From Trametes villosa (taxonomy: Eukaryota > Basidiomycota > Agaricomycetes > Polyporales > Polyporaceae): a stretch of DNA of 53,047 nt. The DNA is taken from the NCBI GenBank assembly GCA_002964805.2, contig PUDQ02000054.1:1-53047 (forward strand). The letters are read 5' to 3'. A program made the translations under genes and the position numbers. This document shows positions 20,217-30,659 of the stretch, piece by piece; the first letter of the stretch is position 1; each line of letters opens with the position of its first letter. The notes beneath the pieces are model-generated. The model did no database searches and was not told the origin of the DNA. It saw only the letters and a list, made by a program, of their open reading frames with translations.

Positions 20217-21001
20217 ATCATGCACTCTGAAACCTGTACGCCCCAGCTGGAGAGTGATACCATTAGAGCAAAGTGAACCAGGTGATCACAATGGTATATG
20301 AATTGTGGCCTGTTGGTGGCTGTACATCCCGTGCAAAGATGTTCTTTGAGCCTCTACAGTGTTAAACTGTGAAGTTCGTGATTCCTGGAACTTCACGCCC
20401 CTGCTCGCGAGTGGTACCATTAGAGAGCCCTAAGTGAGGGGATCACAACGATATATAATTTGTGGCCACTGGTAGGCTGTACGCCTCAAGCGGACAAGTT
20501 CTTTAAGCTTGCGAGGGCTGATTTATTGGAGTTCGTGATTTTTGAAAGTTCACGCCCCTGCTCGAGACTGGTACCATTAAAGAGCCCTAAATCAGGAGAT
20601 CAAGACGGTATATATTTTGTGCCCCCTCGGTGGCTGTACGGCCGGGCGGGAGCTCACGAACCTGCCTGCGACAGCACATTTATTGGAGTTCGTGATTTTT
20701 GAAAGTTCACGCCCCTGCTCGAGACTGGTACCATTAAAGAGCCCTAAATCAGGAGATCAAGACGGTATATATTTTGTGCCCCCTCGGTGGCTGTACGGCC
20801 GGGCGGGAGCTCACGAACCTGCCTGCGACAGCACATTTATTGGAGTTCGCCGTTTTTGAAAGTTCACGCCCCTGCTCGAGACTGGTACCATTAAAGAGCC
20901 TAAAATCAGGAGATGAAGACGGTATAACATTTGTGCCGCCCCGGTGGCTGTACGCCTCGCGCGGACACGTTCTTTCAGCCTCTGTGGGCTCAAATCGTAA
21001 C
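20217..21001 (+). repeat. 157-bp tandem repeat, five copies
   Basis: Copies start at about 20217, 20374, 20531, 20688 and 20845, exactly 157 bp apart. Shared landmarks are GTTCGTGATT, CACGCCCCTG, GGTACCATTA, GATCA.GACGGTATAT and GTGGCTGTACG. The third and fourth are nearly identical and the outer ones progressively diverged. An open frame crosses the array, but it only reflects the repeat. Each unit carries a TATATA-like motif. Confidence 0.9.
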
Positions 21002-21198
21002 TTTTGTGAAATTTGAACCTCCTGAGGTTGCTTCTTACTGTTGCAGTCAGATGTACATGTTTTTCTATTCATAATATATGTCTATGTACTGTACATATTT
21101 ACATGCATCTAGAAAGGGCGGGGCTGCGAGGGCGGGCGGGCATAGACGTGAGGCCGGGAGGGCGTGGACGAGGGCGCAGGGTGGCCGGGTGCTCGGGG

Positions 21199-22425
21199 CG
21201 GCGGGACGAGCACACGACGTGCTCGGCTCGCCGCTCTTTGCGCTCATGCTGCGCCGGACGCGGGGGGTGTCTGAGGCGAGGTGAGGAGGGAGGGGGAGGG
21301 CGTGGAGGGAGGGGGAGGGCAGGGGTGTGCGGGTGGTGTGGGTGGACAAGAGCTCGGGGCGCCGGGACGAGCCTCGTGGGCTCGTCCCGCCGGTCTTCGT
21401 GCTCTTGCAGCACAGAGCGGCGGCGGCGGCGGCGTGGAGGCGGCGTGGAGGCGAGGGAGGTGGGCGGGGGCGGGTGTGTCGAGCACCCCGCCCCCCCGCC
21501 AAGTCGGTCAGCACGCCTCGCAGCGTGCTGGCCTGCCTGGCGAGGGCGCAGGGTGTACGGAGGCTCGGGGCGGCGAGACGAGCACACGAGGTGCTCGTCC
21601 CGCCGTTCTTCGTGCTCTTGTGGCACGGGCCGGCGGGGTCGGGGTCGGGGTGAGGAGGAGGGAGGCGGCGGCCGGGAGCTCGGGGCGGCGGAACGAGCAC
21701 AAAACGTGCTCGTTCCGCCGGTCTTCGTGCTCTTGTGGCACATGCCGGCGTGGTGGGGTGCGGGGGCGAGGGCGAGGGAGGTGGACGGGCGGGAGGTGGG
21801 CGAGAGTGGGAGAGCGGGGGAGGGAGGAGGTGGGCGGGGGCGGGCGTGTCGAGCTCCCCGCCCCCTCGCCGAGTCGGCCTGCACGCCTTGCAGCGCGCAG
21901 GCCGGCTGGGCGAGGCGACACGGCGCGCGGAGGCTCTGGGCGGCGGGACGAGCACGCGAGGTGCTCGTCTCGCCGGTCTTCGTGCTCTTGTGGCACGGGC
22001 CGGCGGAGGGAGGGAGCGGGTGTGTCGAGCACCCCGCCCCCTCGCCGAGTCGGTCTGCGCACTGCGTGGTGCGCAGGCCGGCCGGGCGAGGCGACGTGGC
22101 GCGCGAGGGCTCGGGACGGCGAGACGAGCACGCGAGGTGCTCGTCTCGCCGGTCTTCGTGCTCTTGTGGCACGGGCCGGCGGAGGGAGGGAGCGGGTGTG
22201 TCGAGCACCCCGCCCCCTCGCCGAGTCGGTCAGCACGCCTCGCAGCGCGCAGACCGGCCGGGCGAGGGCGCAGGGTGCGCGGAGGCTCGGGGCGGCGGGA
22301 CGAGCACGCGAGGTGCTCGTCCCGCCGGTCTTCGTGCTCTTGCAGCACGCGCCGGCGGGGTGGGGTGAGGAGGGACGGGACGGGCGGGCGAGCACATCAT
22401 GTGCTCCCCCGGCTTGTCTTCGTGC
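21199..22425 (+). repeat. Array of eight GC-rich hairpins
   Basis: Eight inverted repeats of 35 nt (15-nt arms around a 5-nt loop) at about 21199, 21360, 21571, 21686, 21941, 22117, 22293 and 22381. Consensus arm CGGCGGGACGAGCAC, opposite arm GTGCTCGTCCCGCCG. Each of the well-preserved copies is followed by TCTTCGTGCTCTTG and a GCAC-rich stretch. Three copies (21686, 22117, 22293) are perfect over 15 bp although their arm sequences differ. Surrounding sequence is very GC-rich and open in several frames without recognisable protein. Units are spaced about 90-255 bp apart and share flanking blocks (CCCCGCCCCCTCGCCGAGTCGG). Confidence 0.8.
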
Positions 22426-22696
22426 TCTGGGGGCACCGGGGACAGCTGGGAGTGCGCGCCGGGCGCTCTCCCGCCGTGCTTCGTGCTCTCGGGGTGCGGG
22501 CGGGCGAATGGGGAGGCGGGGAGGAGCGGAGTGGGAGGAGGACGGCTGCCCGCGGGCGCCTATGGCCAGCCGGTGGCGAACAGAGCACGGTGCTGTGCTT
22601 TGTTTGCCACCGGAAGCTCCGGTTGCCGGTGACCCGGTCACACGTGACTGGCTCACCGGCAATCCCGGGGCTATCCCCGCCCTCCCATTGGTGGGC

Positions 22697-22755
22697 GTGC
22701 CGTGCGGCAGAGGCCTGGGGTCGGATTTCGACCCCTCGCGTCTGCCGTGCGGCAC
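22697..22755. repeat. 59-nt palindrome, copy 1
   Basis: Arms TGCCGTGCGGCAGA and TCTGCCGTGCGGCA enclose a second perfect stem GGGGTCG/CGACCCC around GATTT. The outer stem has two mismatches. It is related to copy 2, 91 bp downstream. Confidence 0.75.
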
Positions 22756-22787
22756 ACTCATGATGGATGCCACGGCTAATGCCGGTG

Positions 22788-22844
22788 TGCCGCACGGCAG
22801 AGGTCTTGCGTCGGATTTCGACCCCAGGCCTCTGCCGTGCGGCA
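22788..22844. repeat. 57-nt palindrome, copy 2
   Basis: Outer arms TGCCGCACGGCAGAGG and CCTCTGCCGTGCGGCA are perfectly complementary over 16 bp, and an inner GTCG/CGAC stem surrounds GATTT. It may be a short foldback element or structured terminator; function is not apparent. Confidence 0.75.
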
Positions 22845-22913
22845 TAATCAACATCATTCTATGCTCAAACAAAGCAGGGTAGTGCCCGAAGCTTGCCCGA
22901 CTGATCAGGAGTG

Positions 22914-22920
22914 TATATAA
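22914..22920 (+). promoter_or_regulatory. TATA box of the dioxygenase-HhH gene
   Basis: TATATAA about 290 bp before the ATG at 23210. A probable 5' untranslated intron lies between them (GTACGTTGTT from about 23141 to TTTGCAG near 23191). Confidence 0.5.
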
Positions 22921-23791
22921 AGTAATAATAATCAACATATAATACTTCATTGCCTCCTAGCATTCACAATCATGTGTTACAAACCTGTGCGACTTCATGA
23001 TGTTGTAACGGTGCGATGAATCTGGGCTGATCAATCACATTTAGAGTTAAGGTTCCGGAGATGACATGAAGCTTAAGTTTGGTATAAGAGCTGGAGCTCT
23101 GAAAGTCCGATGCCCACGCCTCCTGCCTCCTCCCACCACAGTACGTTGTTTTTGCCTTTATTCATTTTTTGAAATCTGAATATCTTTGCAGATAAATCGT
23201 TCAACAATCATGACATCCACGCTTCCTGGCGGCTTGCCGCCTGGTATGTACTCCTCCATCTAGATTGTCTAATTCATGATTGTTCAAATATTCTGCAGAT
23301 GCTGTCAAGGTCGAGTTCACCGATCGCGCGCCCCTTCTCCCCGACATCTATATTGTCAAGACGCACAAGAAGTCCCCTCACTGGGGTCCTTACCTGAAGC
23401 ATATCTATGTGGCTCTGTGCTCTACGACCGGCGTCCATGCCCGAAAGCAGGCGAAGTGGTTGGAGAGTGTGCAGTGCCCGAACGGCACTGATCAGGGTGT
23501 GAAGGATGCTGGTACGTCTTGTATATGTGTATCCAACATGTGATATGCTGAACCTCAATCTAGGGTTCCTCGCCCTCCAGGCGGGCGACTGCCTTCTCTC
23601 TCGGAACCTCCAGGGATCTCTCTGTGAGGAGGACGATTACATGGCAATGTGGTGCACCCCCATGTAAGTCCTTTATGGTGCTTGCTCGTGTCGCTAGCTA
23701 ACCTACTTTATGCAGTGAGTGCTTTACGCCGGACCAGATTGCTGCGGTCATTAGTGCGCGCGACCGTGTTCTGGGTCCCGCCGAGGAGCGC

Positions 23792-24504
23792 TGATACGCC
23801 CGGTGCACCGCTGACTCCAGAAATCGCGACACAGGCGGCGGCGCGCACACTTGGATTTTGCGATGGCAGCGCGCGCGCAGAGCTCGCGACAGGGCCTTGG
23901 GAGCGAGTGCGCGCAGGAGCTCATTGGGCAGCGCGGAGCGCGAGTCACTGTCAAGAGGCGGGCGCAGCACACGCGGTGCCCTATCAGGTGCGGGCGCTAA
24001 TGTCGCGGCAGGCATTCCAAGCGCGCGCGCAGTGGGTGCGCGATGGGCGCGACGGTCCGCGCGCGGCGCGGAGCGGTTCCCGAGAAGCGGTCTAGGCCGC
24101 GCTCGGGTCCAGGCTTGCGTAGCTACGATCCCTCCATGTATCTTCGCGCCTCGGGCGCTAGACAATTCAGATTCCTTTCCCCCTCACCCTCAGGAGCTCA
24201 ATTTGCGTCTGCGTCCCCTCTGCAAATAGCGTCCTGCGTTGTGTTGCGTTGCGTTGCGAACTGCGCCCCTGCGTCTTCCCTAGCGTTCCCGCTTGCGCTC
24301 TCACTGCGAAGCCTACCCGCCAGCGCTCCGCGTACGCGTTGCGATCCGCGCGAGACTTGCCAGCGCATCGCGCTTTCGCCGCAAGGGCACCCCGACTCGA
24401 ACCTCGCTCCTCCTCCGCTTCGCGCTTAGCTTCCCTACAGGCCTCGTCCTCCGAAGGCCCTCGGCCTGTCTCTGGTTGCCCCTAGGGGATAGTTGAGTGC
24501 ATCA
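23792..24504 (+). repeat. 5' LTR
   Basis: 713 bp, beginning TGATACGCCC and ending GTGCATCA. It is identical in length to the copy at 30660. Downstream TTCTGGTGACCACCGC occupies the primer-binding position, though I cannot match it to a tRNA with confidence. Confidence 0.9.
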
Positions 24505-24893
24505 TTCTGGTGACCACCGCAGGGGGGTGGAGTTAGGACTTCACAGTCGGCTTCCTCCTTCGACGGCAACAGCGCTGTCTCTATCGCAATTGCGCGCCAT
24601 CTCGCGATTTCCTCAAGCCCGCCCACGCGCCCTCAAACAGGAAGCGACTGCGCGCGTGCGACACGGGAGCGACAGCGCGGACTGGCGACATCGGCCCAAG
24701 TCTGCACCGCACGGAGCCCTTCCCCATCACCCAGTTTGCGCTAGGCGAGCGAGCATCAAAGCCGCGCTTAGACCCCCTTCTGTCGCTAAGTGCGCAATCT
24801 TTCCGGACCTCTTCTCCTGCCTTGTCTTCTTGCATCTCCTACTCTCCCTTGCCATTGCGCGTCTCCCCTCCTTCCAAGCTTAGCGTCCCCAAC

Positions 24894-27737
24894 ATGCCAC
24901 AAGAGAACGACAACCTTCCGCGACTGCGCTCCGCGATGCCCCCGGCGCGCCACCCCACTGCTCCCATCTTCGACCCGCAAGACGTGCGCACCCTGCACGG
25001 TTTCTTCCAGGATCTCGAGGCGCTCTTTGAGATCAGCGAGGTGGATGATGAACGAGCCAAGAAGCGGTGGGTCATCCGTTACCTCCCGATGGCCGTGAGC
25101 GATCTCTGCGAGAGCCTTCCGGCCTACGCGAGCGACACAAAGTCGTACGAGGACCTCAAGAGCACGATCACGGAACTCTACCCTGAGGGGGGCGAAGCGC
25201 GCAAGTACTCGGTGGCCAATGTCGAGGCTCTCGTAGCGGCGCGCAGGACACGGTCGATCACCAGTATTGCGGAGCTCTCCAGCTACCATCGCGACTTCCT
25301 TGCCCAGACCATCTACCTCGTCAATACGGACCACATCTCTAAGTCGGAACAGTCGCGCCTCTTCGTGCGCGGTATCTGCTCGCCGCTCCGGGAACAGGTC
25401 TTGCAGCGCCTACAGCTCAAGGAGCCGGACCATTACCCTGACGACCCCTACCCGCTGGAGACCGTCTACAACGCAGCAGTCTTTGTCCTCCATGGCACCC
25501 TCGCGTCTGGTCTGCCATCTGCGCCTGCGCCCGCGACGAACACGGCACTGAGCACGCCAAACACCGGCGGAGCGATGATGAAGATGGAGGATCTGGGCGC
25601 CATCCTGAGGCTACTCGCGCAATCGGTCAGCGAAGGGAGCGCGGGAGCGACCGCGCACACCGCGAACCCCGGTAGAGGCCCCCAGCAGGTCCAGCTGCCG
25701 CCACCAGCTCACGGCGAAGCTTGGTATCCGCCCGCGAACACCCCAGGTGGACACTCCTGCCACTACTGCGGCGGCGGGAGCTGCCAGCTACGGAACTGCC
25801 CGGCCGTCGAAGAGGACATCCGGGGCGGTCGCGTCAGGCGCAATGACCAAGGCTATGTGGTGCTCTCGAATGGCAGCTTCATCCCCAGGACGCTCTTCAG
25901 CCCACACTTCGAAGGCGTAACAATCCGCGATCGCGTCTACGAGTGGCATCGCCGCAACCCGGGCACACTGGCACATCATGTGAACGCGCCGGTGCCGATG
26001 GTCGCACAGCTCAGCTTCGAGGTCGCGCGCGACAACTATGGCCACCCTCCCAGGCCTAGCTTCCAGCTCAGCGCAGCCGAGCGCATTGCGCAGCTCGAGC
26101 ACGAGATCCGCATGCTCAAGCAGGCTAGCCATAGCCAAGGCCGGAATGGTGCCGATAGTGTCGCGAGGTCCCCATACCGCAGCTCACATTCGCGACCGAC
26201 TTCGCTGTTCCCCAGGGAGCGAGAGCGCTTTGGCGATGCGGACGCCAACCAGCCACGCGTCAAACACCCCTCCCAGCCACAAGCCGAGCCCCTGCTGACA
26301 CACACTAGCTTTAGCCAGCGCCAGCGCGACCCCTCACCTCATCAGCCAGTTCTACCCCCGAATGCAGCGGCAGGCGAAGCGCGCGCGTACCGCGAAGCGA
26401 CTACCATGAAAGGACACGAGAACCCCTTTGCGAAGATGCGCGACACGGCATACGACCCATCCCACGGACCGGCTCAACTCAGGGCTATCGCGGTGCGCGA
26501 CATGTGCGATGCGATGATCAGCATGATGGCGCGCGAGGCCAGCCCCCCAAGAGTAGCTGACCGCCCACCCTCGCCTTCCCCAGTCTCTTCCTCACGACAA
26601 GGACCCACAGCGAGCGAAGCACGAGAACACCCTTTTGCAAAACCGCGCCGCAAGACAGCTGCCCCTTCCCTGAACCGCGATATTGGCAAGCCCCCAGTAA
26701 CGCGGAGCGCACCAGAGCGCGAGGTGGCCTGGCAGACGCGTATTCCAGACTACAGCCCTAAGTTTGCGGAGGAGATCCCTGAGACATCGCGGAAGACACC
26801 ACCCGCTGCGCGATCGCCAGAGCAGCCCCTTCCCCTCCTTCCTGCGCGACATGCAAAGTCTTGCGACACCGACCCCCAATCCCCAGTTCCGACCACCATG
26901 CGCTCCACCGGCATTGCCTGCGCCGCTTCCCTCCTTGACCCTCGCGAGAGCCAGGACTTGCGTCACCAGGATTCGCTAGAGACCGCGAGTCTCGCAAGCA
27001 ACAAGGCGCTAGACCGCGCTAGGGTTGCGGCGATCATGGAGGCGGGTGGGGACGGATGCGCCCTCAGTGCCTATACTCCGGTGCCCCCTGCTTCAGATTC
27101 TACGCGCTCCGTGTCCTCACATTCCGCTCGCGCGCTCTCTCTACCTGTGCGCTATCTCCCGTCCTGCGATCGCGTCCCCGAGGCCACTCCGGCCTTTCCC
27201 CCCAGCTCAGACCTACAAAGCGAACCTGCCGCCTCTGACTCGTTGCTCGGCTCTGCGGTCGCGGTTGGAACCACTGGCACAGCGACACGCGACTCCGTCG
27301 CCCTGGACCTCACGCTGGACCACCGCAAGATGCGCTTATCCTACTGCCCCTTCCGCACGCGACCAGTGAAAACGCTCTACCTGGTCGGCGTCCACAGACT
27401 AGTTGCGGAGATGCAGATCAGCCTGGGCCAGAGCGCGACGCACTGGCTTCCCCCGCAACCGCGCAGGAGCCTCTCTGGCGCCGGCAGCCTCACCCACCCC
27501 TTCGCGCTCGCCCAGGTGACCGAGGACGGTCACAATCTCAGTGGGGGGGAGGATGCACCGGACACAGGCACCCAGAAAACGAGCGGAGCGCCAGGTCAGA
27601 GCGCGCGAGCGAGGAGAACCACGGAGCGAACCAGAGTCATCTTGACAGCGGAGGGCGACACACGCGCGATCGCAGGACTAGAGGACAGCAACGACAGCGA
27701 GCCAGCGACCAAGGAGATTACGCTGGAAGACAACTAG
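24894..27737 (+). CDS. Gypsy-type Gag protein
   Basis: About 948 residues from the ATG at 24894 (MPQENDNLPRLRS). The open frame continues further upstream to 24822, but this start fits the spacing to the leader. Residues about 20-200 form the helical capsid-like Gag region (DVRTLHGFFQDLEALFE, KKRWVIRYLPMAVSDLCESLP). A single zinc-knuckle-like motif, CHYCGGGSCQLRNC, follows near residue 290. The downstream segment, GRVRRNDQGYVVLSNGSFIP, is typical of basidiomycete Gypsy Gag. The last two thirds are low-complexity, rich in Pro, Ser, Arg and Ala. No protease motif (D[ST]G) or polymerase motif follows. The protein would package element RNA; mobilisation needs pol supplied from elsewhere. Confidence 0.82.
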   Translation: MPQENDNLPRLRSAMPPARHPTAPIFDPQDVRTLHGFFQDLEALFEISEVDDERAKKRWVIRYLPMAVSDLCESLPAYASDTKSYEDLKSTITELYPEGGEARKYSVANVEALVAARRTRSITSIAELSSYHRDFLAQTIYLVNTDHISKSEQSRLFVRGICSPLREQVLQRLQLKEPDHYPDDPYPLETVYNAAVFVLHGTLASGLPSAPAPATNTALSTPNTGGAMMKMEDLGAILRLLAQSVSEGSAGATAHTANPGRGPQQVQLPPPAHGEAWYPPANTPGGHSCHYCGGGSCQLRNCPAVEEDIRGGRVRRNDQGYVVLSNGSFIPRTLFSPHFEGVTIRDRVYEWHRRNPGTLAHHVNAPVPMVAQLSFEVARDNYGHPPRPSFQLSAAERIAQLEHEIRMLKQASHSQGRNGADSVARSPYRSSHSRPTSLFPRERERFGDADANQPRVKHPSQPQAEPLLTHTSFSQRQRDPSPHQPVLPPNAAAGEARAYREATTMKGHENPFAKMRDTAYDPSHGPAQLRAIAVRDMCDAMISMMAREASPPRVADRPPSPSPVSSSRQGPTASEAREHPFAKPRRKTAAPSLNRDIGKPPVTRSAPEREVAWQTRIPDYSPKFAEEIPETSRKTPPAARSPEQPLPLLPARHAKSCDTDPQSPVPTTMRSTGIACAASLLDPRESQDLRHQDSLETASLASNKALDRARVAAIMEAGGDGCALSAYTPVPPASDSTRSVSSHSARALSLPVRYLPSCDRVPEATPAFPPSSDLQSEPAASDSLLGSAVAVGTTGTATRDSVALDLTLDHRKMRLSYCPFRTRPVKTLYLVGVHRLVAEMQISLGQSATHWLPPQPRRSLSGAGSLTHPFALAQVTEDGHNLSGGEDAPDTGTQKTSGAPGQSARARRTTERTRVILTAEGDTRAIAGLEDSNDSEPATKEITLEDN

Positions 27738-27869
27738 CGCGGCGCATGGCGGACGCGCAGGAGCGATAGGCTCCCAGACAATGCGGACACATACGAAGAG
27801 CGCGCTGGGCGTGCTCCCACTTCCCTCTCGCTTCCATCTTCTTCTTTGTACATTGCGCTGATTCGCTCT

Positions 27870-27950
27870 GGCTCGCGCTCTCTCTCTTTCTCTCGCTCTC
27901 TCACTCTGGCGCCCCTTTGCTCTCTCTCACGCGCTCTCTCACCTCTCTCC
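27870..27950 (+). repeat. CT-rich microsatellite
   Basis: A degenerate run of CTCT units between the Gag stop and the end of the antisense gene. No gene is seen in 27738-28113. Confidence 0.7.
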
Positions 27951-28113
27951 CCTTCCCTTATCCTGCGGACCAGCTTGAGACCCAAGAAAGGCCGACCAGC
28001 GCCGCGCAGGAGCGCGCGGGCAGGCCAACGCGATTGACGATCTGGGTACTGACTACGGACATTACCACCTTACGGCCCGCTCACCACCTCGCCTCCCTTC
28101 CGACTGCGCACCC

Positions 28114-29754
28114 TCACTCATCATCCTCCAAGAACGGCAGGGTGTGGCGGGCCCGAGCGCTGCGCACATCGCGGAGGTATCGCTCCACTTCACCGATCTG
28201 CGCATCAAGCGCGACACGACGGAGACGGAGACCACTAAGCTCGACGCGCGCGTTGTCGGCCGCGCTGTCGCGCAAGGAGGCAGTGCCAGCGGGCGCGGAC
28301 TGTAGGACTGTCAGCGGCGCGCCAGCAAGCGCAGGAGATCAAAGGACAGACGTACAGCGGACTGGGTACGCGCGCGCGTGCCGGACCCGGACGCGACCGC
28401 GTTGGCCGAGGACCTGCCGGCCACCGACTTGGCCTTGCCTTTAGCAGGCTCGGCTGCGAGGGCGGGGACGGTCTGCGGCGTCGCGAAGTTCGCGGAGACG
28501 ACCTGGCCGGTGGTGTTCAAGGCCGCGATCGCTAAGAGGGCGTCAGCAGCAGGCGAGAGGAGCAGAGACCAGGACACTTTACCGCGTGGAAAGCGCTGTT
28601 GATCGTACCAGGCCGCATACGGCACGCCGGGCTCAGGGCCGAAAATGCAGCGGCGGTGGTGTTGCGCGCACCGGTGGCAACGCGGCGCGTCCTCTTGAAG
28701 GATGCAAGTCTGGCCGCGCTCCGCACACTTCGCACAACGTGGGTACTGCTACACCGGAGGAAGAAGGTCAGCGCTACCGCGCACCTGTAGGAGGACAGGC
28801 GGACGCACCACCCAGTTGGCGAGCAGCTCGGGCTCAGGCGCGCGAGTGGCCTTGCTCTTCGCGGAGGTGCGCGCCTTCTTGGCAGGCGGCGCCGAGGTGG
28901 TAGACTGGCCCCGCGTTGCAGAGCGGGTCGCGCGAGCGGGCCCAGTGTCGTCTTCTTCAGACTCCGACTCATCGCTCTCCTCCTCGACCAGGTGGTCCAG
29001 GTCCAGGGACGCCTCGGGGGTTCGGTCGCGCTTGCGCGGCGCCGGAGCACCCGCGGGAGTAGCCGACGAGGTGCGCGACGGGACGGCGACGTGGTCGAAC
29101 AACTGCGTGCGCGGGGTTGTGAAGTTGCGCGGGCGCGGTTTGGGGCGTTCTGGGGCGGCGGCCAAGTCCGGCTCCTTCTCGGGGGTCGCGAAGGCGGAGG
29201 TGGAACGGCGAGCGGACGCGCCCAGAGCTCGGAGACGGTCCATCGCGGAAAGCGCAGCCGGCGGCGCGAGGGAGGCATAGTTGCGCGCTCCAGCACCGCG
29301 CGGTGCAGCCTCGCGAGACTCGAAAGGTGCGGCGCGACGAGCCTCGTCTTCAGCAGCGCGGCGGGCAGCCTCAGCGGCCTGGGCGCGCTCATCTGCCTGC
29401 AGCAGGGCGCCGCTCGCCCACTCCGGCCACATGTCGCGAGCGCCAGGTAGACGGCGCGCGATAACATGATGGACGCGGTCCGCATACGCGGCGAGGCGCG
29501 AAGGGTCGACCCCGGAGGCGATCGCGGTGTCCTAGCAAGAGGGTGTCAGCGGGCGCAGTGGTAACAGGAGTCGCGGCTAGGCGTACCAAGGCGGTGGCGA
29601 CCTGCTCCGCCCACAAGAGGTAGTTGGTCGCATCGGCGACACCGCTAGGCTCAGACATCCACAGAGGCTCCAAGACTTCGTCCAGGAGCGCCAGGGCGAC
29701 GCCGGCGTGTCCGTCAAGAGGTGCGGGCCCCGCGGACGAGGGCTGGCTAGACAT
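28114..29754 (-). CDS. Zn2Cys6-like protein encoded antisense in LTR element
   Basis: Minus-strand exons deduced from start near 29754: a first exon ending ...QVATAL, a second (DTAIASGVDPSRL...) to 28785, then 28745-28583, a fourth starting AIAALNTTGQVV, and a last exon ending LPFLEDDE with TGA at 28114-28116. The N-terminal part is helical, followed by an Ala/Arg-rich segment and an acidic Ser/Glu stretch. The third exon encodes C-x2-C-x6-C-x8-C-x2-C-x6-C (CAKCAERGQTC ... CHRCAQHHRRC), the exact spacing of fungal Zn2Cys6 binuclear clusters. The last exon (LRDSAADNARVELSGLRLRR) looks like a coiled coil, the usual dimerisation partner of that cluster. A DNA-binding role is thus plausible. The start may instead be the ATG 33 bases upstream. 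Its position, between gag and the 3' LTR in reverse, mirrors the gene at 2520-4007. Confidence 0.72.
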
Positions 29755-30646
29755 TGGGAGCGGACACCAGCGGGCGGACGAGGACACGTCAGACGGTCGA
29801 GGGGACAGCCCAGCGCGAGCGCACTGGCCTTATAGCGAGCAGCGCGCGGACCGCGCGTGGCGCGGAGGCTTGCGCAGGCAACGCGACCCGCAGCGCGGCA
29901 AGGAACCAGGCATTGCGAAGAGAGGACCGCGCTCGCGCTTACCGCTACCCTGGGAGGCGTGGCGATGGGGTGATTCGGCGCCTACCGGTGACCATCATGG
30001 AGGCCCCTACTGCGCACGGCGTGTAGGACGTGTTCCGCCTCATGAGAACCGCCAGGCGCGTACCCGCGAAGTCATCGATGTGTCAAGACGCCTCGTTACC
30101 CAACCAGTTCGTCACAAGCGCCCGTCGCTACTCGGCCTCGCCCATCCCGCGCTCCTGCGCTATCTCGCCACCAAAGCCGAGCGCGCGAGTCGCACCCAGT
30201 GCGCGCGCATCCCTTGAGGCCTAGGAGCACGCTGGTGTCCGCAACACCGGGCCACAAGTCGCGTTAGTGCAGCGCAGCGGTTCGGATCACGACGGCCTCG
30301 CGCGCGCGACTGCAATAAACGTCCACCTGCGGCAGCCTGGCCGCGGAAGACCCTACCCTCCATCAAGCGAAGAATGGTGACGCGCGCGCATATCCACTTC
30401 GCGTTCCCCATTAGCGAGCATCCGGGAGACTGCCGACCAGCGAGCGGGCGCGGTACACACTGATCAAGCACGTTGCAACACACTGAGCGCAAACTCCGCG
30501 ACCTTCCGTTCTCCATCCTCCGCAGCGCTGGCGGGCGCGCCTCGCATCACGCTTCATCGCCGCGCCTCTAGCGACGCGAAGTACCCGGTCCCCACACAGC
30601 GCGCACGCATGCGCCACGATGGCCGACCGAGGACGGTCGAGATTCC
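29755..30646. other. Non-coding internal region of LTR element
   Basis: About 890 bp between the antisense gene and the polypurine tract. It is GC-rich and no protein is recognised on either strand. It should hold the promoter of the antisense gene; no TATA box is evident. Confidence 0.5.
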
Positions 30647-30659
30647 AGTGGGGGGGAGA
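30647..30659 (+). other. Polypurine tract
   Basis: AGTGGGGGGGAGA ends at the base before the 3' LTR, as expected for plus-strand priming. Confidence 0.8.

Noticed and set aside
20460..20859. 80-codon open frames in the 157-bp repeat as small genes
   Set aside because: The frame changes phase with each unit because 157 is not a multiple of three, and no start context or homology is seen.
21013..22950. Several long open frames on both strands (up to about 530 codons)
   Set aside because: They arise from extreme GC content in the hairpin array, show only Arg/Gly/Pro/Ala repeats and have no family features.
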